This document shows positions 10,610 to 21,987 of a stretch of 64,000 nucleotides of DNA, in pieces (the first letter of the stretch is position 1; each line of letters starts with the position of its first letter). The stretch lies in the NCBI RefSeq assembly GCF_000204055.1, contig NW_006768796.1:62001-126000 (forward strand). The letters are read 5' to 3'. This stretch comes from Melampsora larici-populina 98AG31. Taxonomy: Eukaryota > Basidiomycota > Pucciniomycetes > Pucciniales > Melampsoraceae. Made by a program: the position numbers and the translations under genes. Under the pieces are notes generated by a model that saw only the letters and a list, made by a program, of their open reading frames with translations, ran no database searches and was not told where the DNA came from.

Positions 10610-13415
10610 ATGTTCCCTTCTAGAACAGTTCAAGAACCTCAAGTGTCAACAATCTCATTAAAATCGAAAGAAGATGCAGAAGCTGAAATCGAAAGATTAA
10701 AACAATATGTAGAAGATTTGAAACAAAAAGAAGAAAGCAAGAAACGTGCATCAAATGTACTTGTACCTTGTAGTCCATCTCCACGTAAGTTTTCATTCGA
10801 GAAAGTATCGTATGTTTGGGTTTCTAAAATGTCTGATTTGAATTAATTGTTTATAGGTAAGAAAAAACGTGAACGGTTCGAGAGTGTCCAGAGTGAAGAG
10901 AGAAGTTCAAGAGATCAGCCATCGTCAAAGTCAACTCATCGACCTACTGCTGGATCTTCTCGAACAGCTCTTCAGGATTCAAAGAATGTCCTAGTGGCTA
11001 GAGAACTTCTCATGACAGGTATGGCGAGATTCTTGTTTCCTGTCATATCGAGTTCCTACAATCAATATCGATGCGTCATTACTCATAAATCTCTCATAAC
11101 CTATCCATCTACATAATAGCCCGACCCAAATCGTCATTATTGGATGGTATGAAGGCAGTACGGGAGAATTTGAAAATCAGTGCTACTGTGCGCGCCGTGC
11201 CACGAAACACATCATTTCTAGACCCTAGACCGAATCCCACAAGATCTGCTCCTATAACCCAACAATCACCTTTCTGTTCAAACCGAATCAAAGCCTCAGT
11301 TCCAGAACATGTAGTTCAACCTAGTAGTTCAAGATCGACTCTAAATGATGCGGAACCTTACAACAAATCTTCAACTGGTTTACGAGAGGCAGATTTGACA
11401 GTACGAGCGGAAATTCCGATTGGTCCGGTTGAATTTAAACCTCCAATTGGTGATCCTATCTTTTCGACTTTAGAACCGAATTCGAATGTAAGATTAAGAC
11501 AAAGGAATTTAAGTCATGAGGATCTTCAAGATCATTTATATGGACGTCATATTGTTAGAATCAATGAATTATACAACATTATTAGGAAACTTGATGATTC
11601 CAAATCAAAGGGTGGTACGGAGTGGGATATACCCTTGATTGGAGATTGGGTCCTTTTTGCGGTCATTGGTGAAAAGGGAGACTTGAAGCTTACCAATCCC
11701 CAAAACTCTCAGCTGCCTCCTTCCGAAAGCAAATCTCTTGGTTCTAAACAAAAGGGAAAAGCTGCTCGGGTTCCTGAAGGAGAAGATGATGAATTATCCG
11801 AATGTCTTCGTCGGGATGAAGATGTACAACAAGCGACTAATGATGCTGAATTCAGTAGTGGTCGAATCCGACAACGTAGACATTACATCAACTTCAAATT
11901 AATTGATATGTCAAGCAAGAGTATCAGTCAAAGTGGTAGCGGGATGATCAACATGATCTTATTTGAAGCCGAAGACGTCAGCTCAACAGACACAATAGAC
12001 ATCAATGGAAATCCAACAATTCACAAAGTATATAGAGGTGGTAGTGGAGGAGCATATGAGAAATTTTGGAAAGAACAACCTGGGACCTTGATTGCAATCT
12101 TGAATCCAAAAGTGATAAATCAAGACCATATGAAAAAAATCCACTCCATAGTAATTCCAATGTGTTAACGATTACACCTGAAAAATTAGATAGTTTTATG
12201 GTGATTGGTAAATCTAAAGATTTAGGTAATTGTACGGCTAAAAGATTAGATACAGGTAAAGGTTGTGGAAATTGGTGTGATTTGAGAATTTCGGCTGATC
12301 CGGAAAATCAAGAAGATGTGACCAAAAGTGTACCAGTTTGTGAATTTCATTTACAGCGACAAATTAACAAAACCAGAGCTGGTCGTGCTGAATTCTTTTC
12401 TTCGTAAGTTTTTACTTTCACTCTTGAGCTTTCCTTTTGACTTCTGACTTTACTCGATTGATCTAACCGTTCTCTGACTTCTCTTGACTCGTACTTAGAA
12501 ACTCTGGAATGAATAAACATGTTGGGGCTCAATTCAACCCTGCTGGAATGCGCAAACACGGACAGAATGGAAAAGCAAAGTTTGATCCTGTTAAGAAGAC
12601 AGGTCTACTACCAGCCAACAAGAATGGTATGCGAGTGATTGATGGTGAAAGGACGTATGTTTGTCCAGGGAATCGATCAAATCCGAAAAACATCAATCCA
12701 GCCGTAAGTAAAAAACCTAGGTGGGATGAACCAATCGATACGGAAAAGTTGGATGCAATAAGACGACGTAGGAAGAGAGAAGCATCGGAGAAAGAACTTG
12801 AGGAATCGATCTTAGAGAAAGATGTTGATGGTGAAGTTAAGAAAAATGGGAATGGTGAAGTGAAGAAAAATCAGAGTTTGGGAGATCAATATTTACTAGA
12901 TGCTAAACGTCTATTGAAGGCTAAATCAGAGAAACTCAAGGGAGTTGATCAAGGCTCGTCGCATGCTTCTGGTAGTCAGTCTTCTAGTAAAGCTCGTAAG
13001 TATTGGTTTTTTTGGTTCCGCATTGGATCAATTACTTCATTGAGTTTGGTTTTCTATAAATATAGCTACTCGAGCAAGAAAAACTTTTGATGATACACTG
13101 GTCGAAGGGATTGGACATAATCCTACTAAAGAGGCTTCAACAAGTAATTCCAAACCCAAAACCGAAGAAGAATCATGTAATTTCTTAGACCTTTTGGGAG
13201 AAGAAGGACCAATAAGAAAACTTGGACCTGATACCTTAAGTGTTGGTGCTAAACATGGTGCTAGACAGAATGGTATGTTAAAGAAAAAGACACAAGTGTC
13301 TCTTACTCTTGAGGAAGTTTCACGTTTGGATAAGTCTACTGTTGATGATGTTGGTAAAGATGATAAAGATGAAAGTGATTCGGATGATTCGTTGATTGTT
13401 TTACCACCTACTTGA
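10610..13415 (+). CDS. MCM10: DNA replication factor Mcm10, about 822 residues
   Basis: Mcm10 links the CMG helicase to polymerase alpha at origins. Five exons are read: 10610-10784, 10857-11018, 11120-12403, 12499-12995, 13066-13415. Exon 1 carries an acidic coiled coil (SKEDAEAEIERLKQYVEDLKQ). The OB-fold region has WDIPLIGDWVLFAVIGEKGD and GTLIAILNPKV. Next comes the Mcm10 zinc finger: DLGNC, KGCGNWCDL and VCEFH (residues about 484-525), then KTRAGRAEFFSS and NKHVGAQFNP. A single-base frame correction is needed at the A7 run 12133-12139, where one extra A restores the frame and gives NPLHSNSNV. It is probably a sequence error or a null allele. The Met at 10610 is preferred; an in-frame ATG at 10496 lies in the likely promoter. 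The family is certain, the start less so. Confidence 0.88.
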
Positions 13416-13498
13416 TTCTTTATGCTTGATAAGAATTATTGTTTAATAAGGATATAAAGGACTTTTTTGTAACTTCTTCTTGCAGTGGTAAATTTTGT

Positions 13499-13517
13499 TA
13501 TATATATATATATATAT
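13499..13517. repeat. (TA)n microsatellite
   Basis: About nine TA units just downstream of the MCM10 stop codon, in its likely 3' untranslated region. Confidence 0.9.
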
Positions 13518-14502
13518 TGAGTTTTTACAATGTTAGGTTATGAGTATGTGAAATGTAGAATGTAAAAATACGACTCTCTTTTTATTGATGGATCCTTAAG
13601 CCATTTAATCATGTACTGTTAGAGCTTCTTTATACTATGGAGGTTGTTCAACTTATTAATCAATGACTATTTTCAGATGCTTACAAAGGTTTATATTGCG
13701 AACTAATCTGATACCAATAGACAACAATCACTGAAAAACACGATAAGCCTGGCAATAGCTTACCTCAAGTCAAGGCTTATAGAGGGAAGTGAGGGCATAG
13801 GCAGACTTCAGGCTAAGATTGAAAGGCTATGATGGTTTGATTGTAATACTGTTGAAGACAATAAACAAAAAATGTTGTACATATACCCTGAGAAGAACAT
13901 AAAGCGGCCACAGATGATAATCATCCCTCTTCCAGCCAAACCTTAAGGTATCTTTTTGCAAACTCTTTGAATAGTAAAAAAGGCTCATCAGAATGAAAAA
14001 CAAATCAGGAGACTTGAGTCGCATCCAATTTTGAAGCTTCTTGTTCTCTCAGAAAGATTTTTAGTTTCAATTGACATATCAAGCTCATGATGAGATTTTA
14101 ACGGTGATTTTTGACCGGAAATACAAGCTGTGACTTGAAAACAAGGAGATAAAACTCTGTCAGGATGTCTGCCTCGCGCCTTTTGCATGTCAAATGATCA
14201 TTGTTCTCACTCGCATAGTATTTCAAGTCTGGGTATATTACAAGGGAAAGTGTTTTGGTTTTAAGATTTGGAAAAAGATTACATTGTCATTAAATGATTG
14301 AAAAAAGCATCTCTGGTGAGGTTTTGCTTGTGAAAGAATGTTCACGTTTTGGTTCCTTTGTTGAATTTTTTTACAAGATACGTTAATGCAATGTAGAAGA
14401 ACTGTGATATAAGAGGAATGCGACGATAAATGAAACAAGTCAACCAACAAGTTTGAAAGTATAAGTAAAAGTAAAAGATTGACGTACGAAAAAAATTGGG
14501 TG
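13518..14502. other. Intergenic between convergent genes
   Basis: AT-rich spacer between MCM10 (+) and the fucosyltransferase-like gene (-). Short frames on the minus strand show no motif. It probably contains the two 3' ends; no further feature seen. Confidence 0.5.
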
Positions 14503-16398
14503 TCAAAGATATATATAATTTTTCTTATCAGCTGCCAAGCCAGGAGCCATTTCCAAGATCTCTTTCCTATTCTTGATCATATCAAGACTCCATTGATTCA
14601 TCTCATGTATAGTAACAGTAGGATACCATCTAACGTCTACACTTCTGATTGAAGCTTGAGGTCCAATAGCATCTTCAGATCCACGTAGAAGAAACATCAT
14701 ATTACAGATGTTACTAGAAGAACTACAAACGATAGCTTCTGAATTATCAACGGCGAATGTGATATCTCTAATCAAGGAGATTGTAAGTCTTTTTCTTAAT
14801 TCAGGTGATGATGAATCAAACTTGGCTTGATCAAAACCATCATCAGTCAGCTTCACAGTGTCAGGCGAACTTAGTAAATGAAAACGTTGAGAAGGAGGAT
14901 AAAATGATTGATCTTCTTCAAACATCTTTATGGCAGTCTTAGTATCGTCTGAGAAGATAAAGACCAAAGGTAAACTTTCCGATTTTTTCCAATTAGGTAC
15001 GAATGATCTGATAACCTCGAAGAAAGCCTTTGGGTTTTGAGATGAAGTGGTGATACCTATGACGCCAGCAGGATTCATACGTTCTACTTCTGCCTTCTTG
15101 TCTCCCAATCTGAAATGAACTGATATCAATTTCTTTGCCATACGGTCATCTGGATCAAAGTTCTTGATTGACGATTTAGCAATCCTTCTTTGAGTTTCTG
15201 AAGAGATTGATTCTATCATTCTATCATGAAGGTTTTTCTTCATAACTTTTATTTCGTCTAAAATCATCTGATTAGGTCTCCAAATATGTTGAAACGCTTC
15301 TGATTTTGCATCAAATAATGATTTTAGTGAGTAATGTAAGTTTTGCGTGGCTGGTAAGACGGTTCTTTCTTCTCGATGATTCATCAAGTTCCAAACGGAA
15401 TGTGCATCAACTGCACGTTTATTGAGAAGCCCTAGTACATATTCAGTATATCCTTGACGGCTAAACGGACAATTAAGGAACAAATGAGCTAGGCATCTAG
15501 GAAATCTGGCAAAGACTCTAGACATACCGATCCCAATTCCCGTAGACATGATCTGATTGATTTGAACCTAGGTTCTTATACTCGGTACGTGGGGTCTCTT
15601 TCGAGGGTGGTCGACACGGTAGTGGTGGTATATCGAAATAGTCCTATCCTTCGATTCCTGATGAGTGGTTCTTCTTCTGATAAGCTTGGGTATGGAGAAG
15701 ACTCACACTTAGTCTTCCATATACCCATTTAGAATCATCTAGGACCATTGTGTAATTGGAAGCTGAAGCAGCGACCGCCGCCATGCTCTGTTTGGAAAGA
15801 AAAGTAATTTGAATGAACATCTGATTTTGTGTGCTTCGAAGTTCAAGGCAAGTTTGATTCTTGAATGTAATTTTAAATCTAAACCCACATAGAGACCCAA
15901 TTCTGATCCTAATCCAAATGGGCTAATGAATTGATAAACAAAAGTTCTACTACAGTTGGGAAGTTTTGAAGGTTCAGTGAGAGATTTATCCAATTTGTGA
16001 ATCACGCCGATTTTTCTTCTTGATGTGGTATACTTCTGATCTGTTTCCCTATAAAGATCAGTCGTTGGCTTGAGATACCGGAAAGAAAGGTTAAAACTTT
16101 TCAAAGTGAGCTCACGATTTTATGATGAATCCGCCCGTGGCGATCATTATTACGACGATCACTGTCAAACCCATGTAGAAGTTTGTAGATGAAATCGGTT
16201 TTTTTTGCAGATTCTTCAAATTCACAAAAACAAAGAGTGAGAAATTTTCTTATCAAGTAGATCGGTCGTATGAATCCGGCTTACAGTTTTTTGACCTCGA
16301 TTTCTCTTACTTCTTGATGGAAGTCGTGTATTATCTGGTTGTTCATCGATTGTCATAGGTAAAAGAGGTCGATCCTCTACCATCATTTCTGTCATCAT
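14503..16398 (-). CDS. Fucosyltransferase-like type II membrane protein, about 530 residues
   Basis: Five exons: 16398-16285, 16213-16116, 16048-15889, 15787-15707, 15643-14503. A short basic cytosolic tail (about 38 residues) precedes one membrane anchor (FYMGLTVIVVIMIATGGFII, residues about 50-69), then a lumenal domain: the Golgi glycosyltransferase layout. Motifs include YQFISPFGLGSELGLY, NYTMVLDDSKWVYGRL, a cysteine-bearing DIPPLPCRPP, the nucleotide-sugar-type VHFRLGDK, VFIFSDD, SSSSNICNMMFLLRG and DVRWYPT. The order resembles GT23 alpha-1,6-fucosyltransferase-like proteins of fungi; substrate unknown. One base must be removed near 15512-15516 to join ...VYGNWDR to MSRVFARFP; a 23-bp intron there would be too short. 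This is either a sequence error or a real lesion. Confidence 0.68.
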
Positions 16399-16640
16399 TG
16401 ATTTGAAAGTGTTGAAATTTTTGATGTCGAGACGAAGGAATGTATTGACAGAAAAATTATTGCGGACAATAGTGGTTCTCTCTTATTGGTTTGCTAAGGC
16501 ATTTTCGTGGTAGAGGCCTTCAATAGCCTTAGGAGGATTCGAGAAGTTCGAGAACTTGTATCTAAATACGTAGCAAGGCTACCTTAGTAGGACCCCGGCA
16601 ACCTGTAGCAAGATATCCAAAACTTTTCATAAGCGCATAA

Positions 16641-17713
16641 GAGCATCCACTATCGTCTCTGTAAACGGCCTCGGTACGGTAAATTTTACTGAAATTTACA
16701 GTACCGAGCCTCAAAATCCCCAATCGTGTACAAAGTACACATCGGTACCTACAGAATTGGTCAAAAATCTGTAGAGCTCCAGTAAATCTACTGGACCTCT
16801 GCAGAATCTCTACCGAATCGGTATCCACCAAATCTACAGAATCTACCGAGCAAATCCATCACCACCTCACTCAACACCACCACCTCTGTCACATACCTAT
16901 CGACTTCAATCACCCTCTTGACGATCAACTTTTCCGTGCTCTCATCAAACATCTAGTTTTCCCTCTCATCGATCGAGCGAATCCATCGAGATCCATCACC
17001 ACCTTGCCCAAAATCACCCTCTACCATCACATATTCTTCGATTTCAATCACCGTCTCATCGATCAACTTTTTCAAGCTCTCATCAAACAACTTTTTTATC
17101 CTCTCATCGATCAACATGTTCATTTTCTTATCAATCAAGTCTTTCAACTCAACTCTTTCACCTTCTCATCAATCCAATTCCATAAATCAGGATGAATTCA
17201 TCGAATGAAAACATCGTGTGATTTTGCAATGTCATCATACAATGTTTTCGCAAATCAATCACTCAAGATATATTTCTCTTATCAGATATTTGTTATGATT
17301 TCATTGCTTGTTATCTCTTTTTCTTCCTAGTAGTTTGTAAAGAAAAGTGGAATCAAAGGCATCGAGTCAATGAAATGGAGTCAGTGTCCAAATATTGTTC
17401 CCTTGTGCCACCCAGTTGTGAACATTGAGATCATTCATCAGATAACAATGGATCTCAGCATCTTGTAAATCTGGATAATTGGACAATGCTGTTGGTGTTT
17501 GAGCCAAGGTCTGAACAGACTTGCAGATTCTTTACTGGAGGCACGATTGTGGGACAAGGCCTTTTCTGTACAGTATCCACTGTACCAAATGCTGCAGAAT
17601 GGTGTTTACAGAAACGATAGTGGAATTCCGTGCTTCTGTAAGTACAGACGGTGTACTTTACAGACACGACCAGTAAATTTACTGAAAATTTACTGTAACG
17701 ATAGTGGATGCTC
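16641..17713. mobile_element. Harbinger/Tourist-like non-autonomous element, TAA duplication
   Basis: Ends GAGCATCCACTATCGT and ACGATAGTGGATGCTC are perfect inverted copies, flanked by TAA at 16638-16640 and 17714-17716, the TWA duplication expected of PIF/Harbinger elements. Both ends carry further diverged inverted blocks (TTTACTG, CTGTAGA, ACGATAGTGGA). The middle 16850-17200 is unrelated, with a repeating ATCGATCAACTTTT-like pattern. No transposase. Length 1073 bp. Confidence 0.85.
16953..17147 (-). repeat. Short coding-like tandem repeat inside the Harbinger-like element
   Basis: The minus strand encodes a degenerate K-x-LIDE-type repeat (MKDLIDKK, MLIDERIKKL, KLIDETV) in about 64 codons. 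It is likely a low-complexity DNA repeat or a captured fragment. I do not claim a protein. Confidence 0.4.
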
Positions 17714-17716
17714 TAA

Positions 17717-19061
17717 GGTGGCATGTCGGATGAAGTCAAGAAATAATCGCAAAACACCTCTTGCCCAAGACGTTATACTGTCGTTCCCAAAAAGACTATC
17801 GAGATAAATTAGGTACTCTGGCAATTGATCACACGAGCCACGGAGTCTTCTACTATTCAGATTTGAATCTGTAATAATGAGGTTTTTGACATCTCTTTGT
17901 CAGAAACATGCTTATTTAAGAAGGTCTCGGAATACTCCAAGTCGGGGATAAAGATGACGAAAAATATCCGAGTGAGCAGTCTAGGCCGGAACAAAAAAAA
18001 AAGAGTATCCCAGAGCCTGTGGTAGATATCGCCCTAAAGTGCCTCCCAGTTTTAGAAGTGTGTTCGTCAGGACCATCTATGAAGAGAGGAGTTTGTAAAA
18101 AATTACGGCGGATCTGGACTCCTGGAGTGATGAGCTATGCTGATTTCGAGTAGAACCCCTTCTCGGGCTTGCCGGGGGCCTCCATCCTTTGTTTTTATTC
18201 TACCTATCGAATCTGTTTCTTCTGATACCAGTCTTTTTCTCCTGGCGACCTTTCATCCGAGATGTATGTTGTGAATAGGCTTTTAGACTACAGGAACTAC
18301 AACTTTGCAATATAATTTTTTTATCAAGTTACCGGATTGACACAACTACGCCTGTGTCCTTTTACCTTTAACAATCAACTCCGCACTTGTGATCATAAAT
18401 CGGACGATTGAAAATTCCTTCCTGCCAAACAAAAAAATAGCACTCCCTTTGTATCGACAGTTTTGGATCACTAATATTTTCTTATGCGATGAATATTCTT
18501 CTATTCGATACACAAGATCTAGTTGTGAGCTAATTAGAAAGGCTAAAAACATATCATATTTCCCTCGACGAATGCCCATCATCTAAAGGTTTTACTATCA
18601 TAGACCAGAAGAAGCAGGTACAGACAAAACTTCAGCTCAGCCGAGACATATCACCAAGGTTGATGACCCGTTGCATGGTGTTGATCAGGTCCTTCTTACC
18701 TATTCTTCTTTTCAAAGATTTCTCTTTGCTTATTTTTTTTTTGCCTTTGTTCTACAATGCATCTTTGGTTGGTTCGTTTTCTTTGTTATAGATTTAAAAT
18801 CACGTTAGTAATAAACTAATGACGAGTTCAAAACCGATTGTCATTCTGCCATTGTTTTCGTTTGAATTTGTATTTTCCACTCTTCCCTAAAAACCAACCT
18901 AATCTCAATTCTACTCTTCGTTAGATTGATTTTATTTTTTTATAGTGATTCTGATGATTTTCTTTTCGCACTTCTACTAAATTATAACAAAGACGAGTAT
19001 ATCTATACAATTTTTTTTAATTCCGACCTTTTCGATCTTTCACCTATTGGATTCACGAATC
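17717..19061. other. Intergenic upstream of the RAX1-like gene
   Basis: No gene supported. Overlapping antisense frames around 18346-18586 lack motifs. The last 300 bases are T-rich on the plus strand, as expected of a fungal promoter/5' leader. Confidence 0.5.
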
Positions 19062-20843
19062 ATGAGTGCTGGATCTTATAACGCTCACTTTGAGTCTAAA
19101 TGTGAATCAACAACCAAACCACAAACCAAATTCTTTAACCTTTGGCGACTTAAACCTCATTTTGATGATTTAGAAAGAAATACTAAATCGATTAATGGTA
19201 ACAGTAGTAGTTTTCGTAAAGTTAGAAGTCTGATCAGTACACCTATGAATCAAGTGAGTAGTAATAACCTATCTTGTCCACCACCTTTGGTTTGCGATCA
19301 GATAAAGAAGATCACTGATGGTTTTGGTTTTTTCTTTTCTTTAGATTCAGTTAAAAGATATTTTAAAAGGTGAACATTTACCACCCTTGACTTTAAAAGA
19401 ATTTGAAGATTACCTTATTCATGTTGAGAAGAGTCCAGAGAATTTGTGAGTTTGGTTTTGGCTTTTCTATAACTCTATGAAAATGATGTGATCACTGATG
19501 TTGTTGAACCTATCCATTCTTTGCTTGATCATGATACTATTACCTGACATGGCTCCTTCTTATAAGATTCTTCTATCTGTATGTTCAACGTCAATTCAAG
19601 ACTAATGAGGTTTTCATAAAACGCGCTTTTGAAGCTTGACGCTGACTGTCTTCTTCAAAATATGTAGATGGCTTCAAGATTATACGCGTTACTATCGTCA
19701 ATGGGAAAAAAGCTTAGCACAACACTCATCCGAAAAAGCCAGTAGATCAAAAGAAATCTCACAAGATACACCATGTTATAAAAATTCCTCAAGAAGTCCT
19801 CGATTTGATCATCAACCATTTTCACCCATCAATTTCGAAATCTCAAATCAACATACCAACATTTCACTTCATACACCTTTACCACAAGATTTACTTATTT
19901 CAAAATCGATTGCAGTGCAAACGTTTTTCAATTCGAACTCGATTCTAGAACTTAACCTTTCATACGAAGTTAAAAGGAAGATTCTGTTAGATATCTTGGT
20001 GACCTCTGATCCTTCAATCTTTCGACATGTTAGAGAAGAAACTTTTTTGATGTTAGAAGAAAGTATGAGACGTTGGTTGATCCGTACTGAGGGAAATGCT
20101 GATGATAGTAGGTAAGTAAACTAACTATCAACTCATCTTCCTGCTCTTAATCACAGTCCCTAACTCAACGAGCGCAATCTTATCAATCACTTCACAGGAT
20201 TGCATTTGCAATATGCTTAGGCTTAACAGGCATCACCCTCTCAATCCTCATCGTCTCCCTAATCCTCATCAACCCATCACAAAGATATCTAAGACTACTG
20301 ATCACTCCTTTATTTTGGCTATCATTGAGTACATTGGTTTCAGGTTTATATCGTACTTGTCCTATCATCTATCTCTTTGGATCGTATCGACAAATCCATT
20401 CTTGGGAATTATTAAAAGGAGTTCCTGATCCTAATGAAGTGAATTTCATCACGCTCAAGAACACTTCAATCTTTTTCAAATTCGGATCACCTACTAGATC
20501 TGATCATTCTGAAGAAACAGATCTCACTCATCCAAGACTTTCACCCGTCCTAATCAGTTATGGAAACCTATCAGCAAACCATCCAAACCAATTAGACCCC
20601 TTAAACTTCTTTCAAGAATCAAATAAATTAACGTCTCATCATCAAACTTGGTTTAAACTAAGACCTGAACTACCCAAGACTTCTGTCTTTTCTCCTTTAA
20701 CTAAAATCATCAGTCCTATTGTCAAAGATGCATTGAAGTTAAATATTATTAAAAGTTTGGTTTGGGCTTCTCTCTTGACTCTTTTTTGGTGTTTTGGTTT
20801 AGTGTTTGAAGCTAAACTTCAACTTACAAATCGTTCTGATTAA
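19062..20843 (+). CDS. RAX1: RAX1-like protein (RGS domain plus C-terminal membrane segments), 460 residues
   Basis: Four exons: 19062-19253, 19345-19445, 19668-20111 and 20198-20843, all in phase. After a 60-residue N-terminus comes an RGS-like domain: LPPLTLKEFEDYLIHVEKSPENL, then WLQDYTRYYRQWE, and the second half FNSNSILELNLSYEVKRKIL, DPSIFRHVREETFLMLEESMRRWL (residues about 65-235). Three hydrophobic spans follow: about 248-270, 278-300 and near the C-terminus (about 432-452). They frame a conserved-looking block, CPIIYLFGSYRQIHSWELLKG. In yeast Rax1 has RGS-like homology plus membrane segments and marks polarity/bud sites with Rax2. The match is by architecture and family recall; another fungal RGS membrane protein is possible. 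The TTG-initiated extension at 19047 is ignored. Confidence 0.72.
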
Positions 20844-21987
20844 ATCAATTATACTTCATTCTCTTACTGGTTTATATGATTTATCAATTTTCTTTTTTTT
20901 GGGATTCGGATTAAAGATTCTAGATTATCTTCTTTTCTTTTCACTTTTTTTCTTTGTGTTCTGAAGCTGACCATGAGTCATTCCAAGTCCACAATCGTAT
21001 CTCTGATTCCAAAAACATTTATGATTTATTTTTTCAACACTCATGTACATACTTATCGAATCCTTCAATGATTTTATTATATGCTCTTGATTTTTTTTCA
21101 TTTCAATTTAGGTGATTTTTTACTTGATTCCTATCAATCCTTGTTCATGAAATGTATATAGTTGTCAAATATAGCTTCTTATCATTCTTTGATTCTTAGG
21201 CGATTGGACATTCTTTTTGATGTAAGAGTTTGTGTTTAAGAGTCAGAGAAATCTTTTCAAGTCAACCTCTATTACTCGAGGGGGAAACGCGCCCAATGCA
21301 TTGAACCAACTGGTGTTCACTGTTCAGTCATAGCGATGCCATGAGGGGTATACTTCTATCACGATTCACGATTCATCACTGCCAGCATTAAATAGGTTCC
21401 CTGGTCGGAACATGACCTAGGCTGGGAATATCATTGAGAGAAGAATGGAGCATCACATCATCTCGCACTGCACATCTGAGCCATAAAGCATACACTACAT
21501 ATGTGCAAACATCTGAGTAAATCCTTAGCTATCAGCTACATACAGGTCCGCTCAGTTATCTGATCATCTAGATAAGAAAATCATGTGTAATACATGCTGT
21601 AACTTTGTTCAGATTGAGACACACATTTCAAAATATTGACTACATATATCACAATGGCTACTCAGGCAATATTCATGGAACTGTGTAACAGTAGCAGAAT
21701 GGGAATCTGATCACTAGGACCCATATTCCCATCTGGGAACCTCTTTAATGCTGGAAGTGCATGAGCCTTCTTCAAGCTTTGTGGTATTTTAGCCCCCAAG
21801 CGTGTGAGTGAGAGTGAGTGAGTCCTGAATTGAGAAATTCATCGTTACCAACACACCATGCTTAAGTTAAGTTAAGTAAAGTCTTAAGATAAGCTTACCA
21901 CCAAGCTTTATTTAAAACCGATTGGACCACAACACTTCTTCAAGAACCACTCAACTATCATTCATTCATCAAGCAACAAGCAACAAA
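20844..21987. other. Intergenic
   Basis: 3' region of the RAX1-like gene and promoter of the next. Contains short GAGT/AGTTA repeats (21805-21890) and a T-rich tract; no coding or RNA feature seen. Confidence 0.5.

Noticed and set aside
18346..18586. Overlapping antisense frames of 65-78 codons
   Set aside because: No motif, no codon bias, no splice partners.
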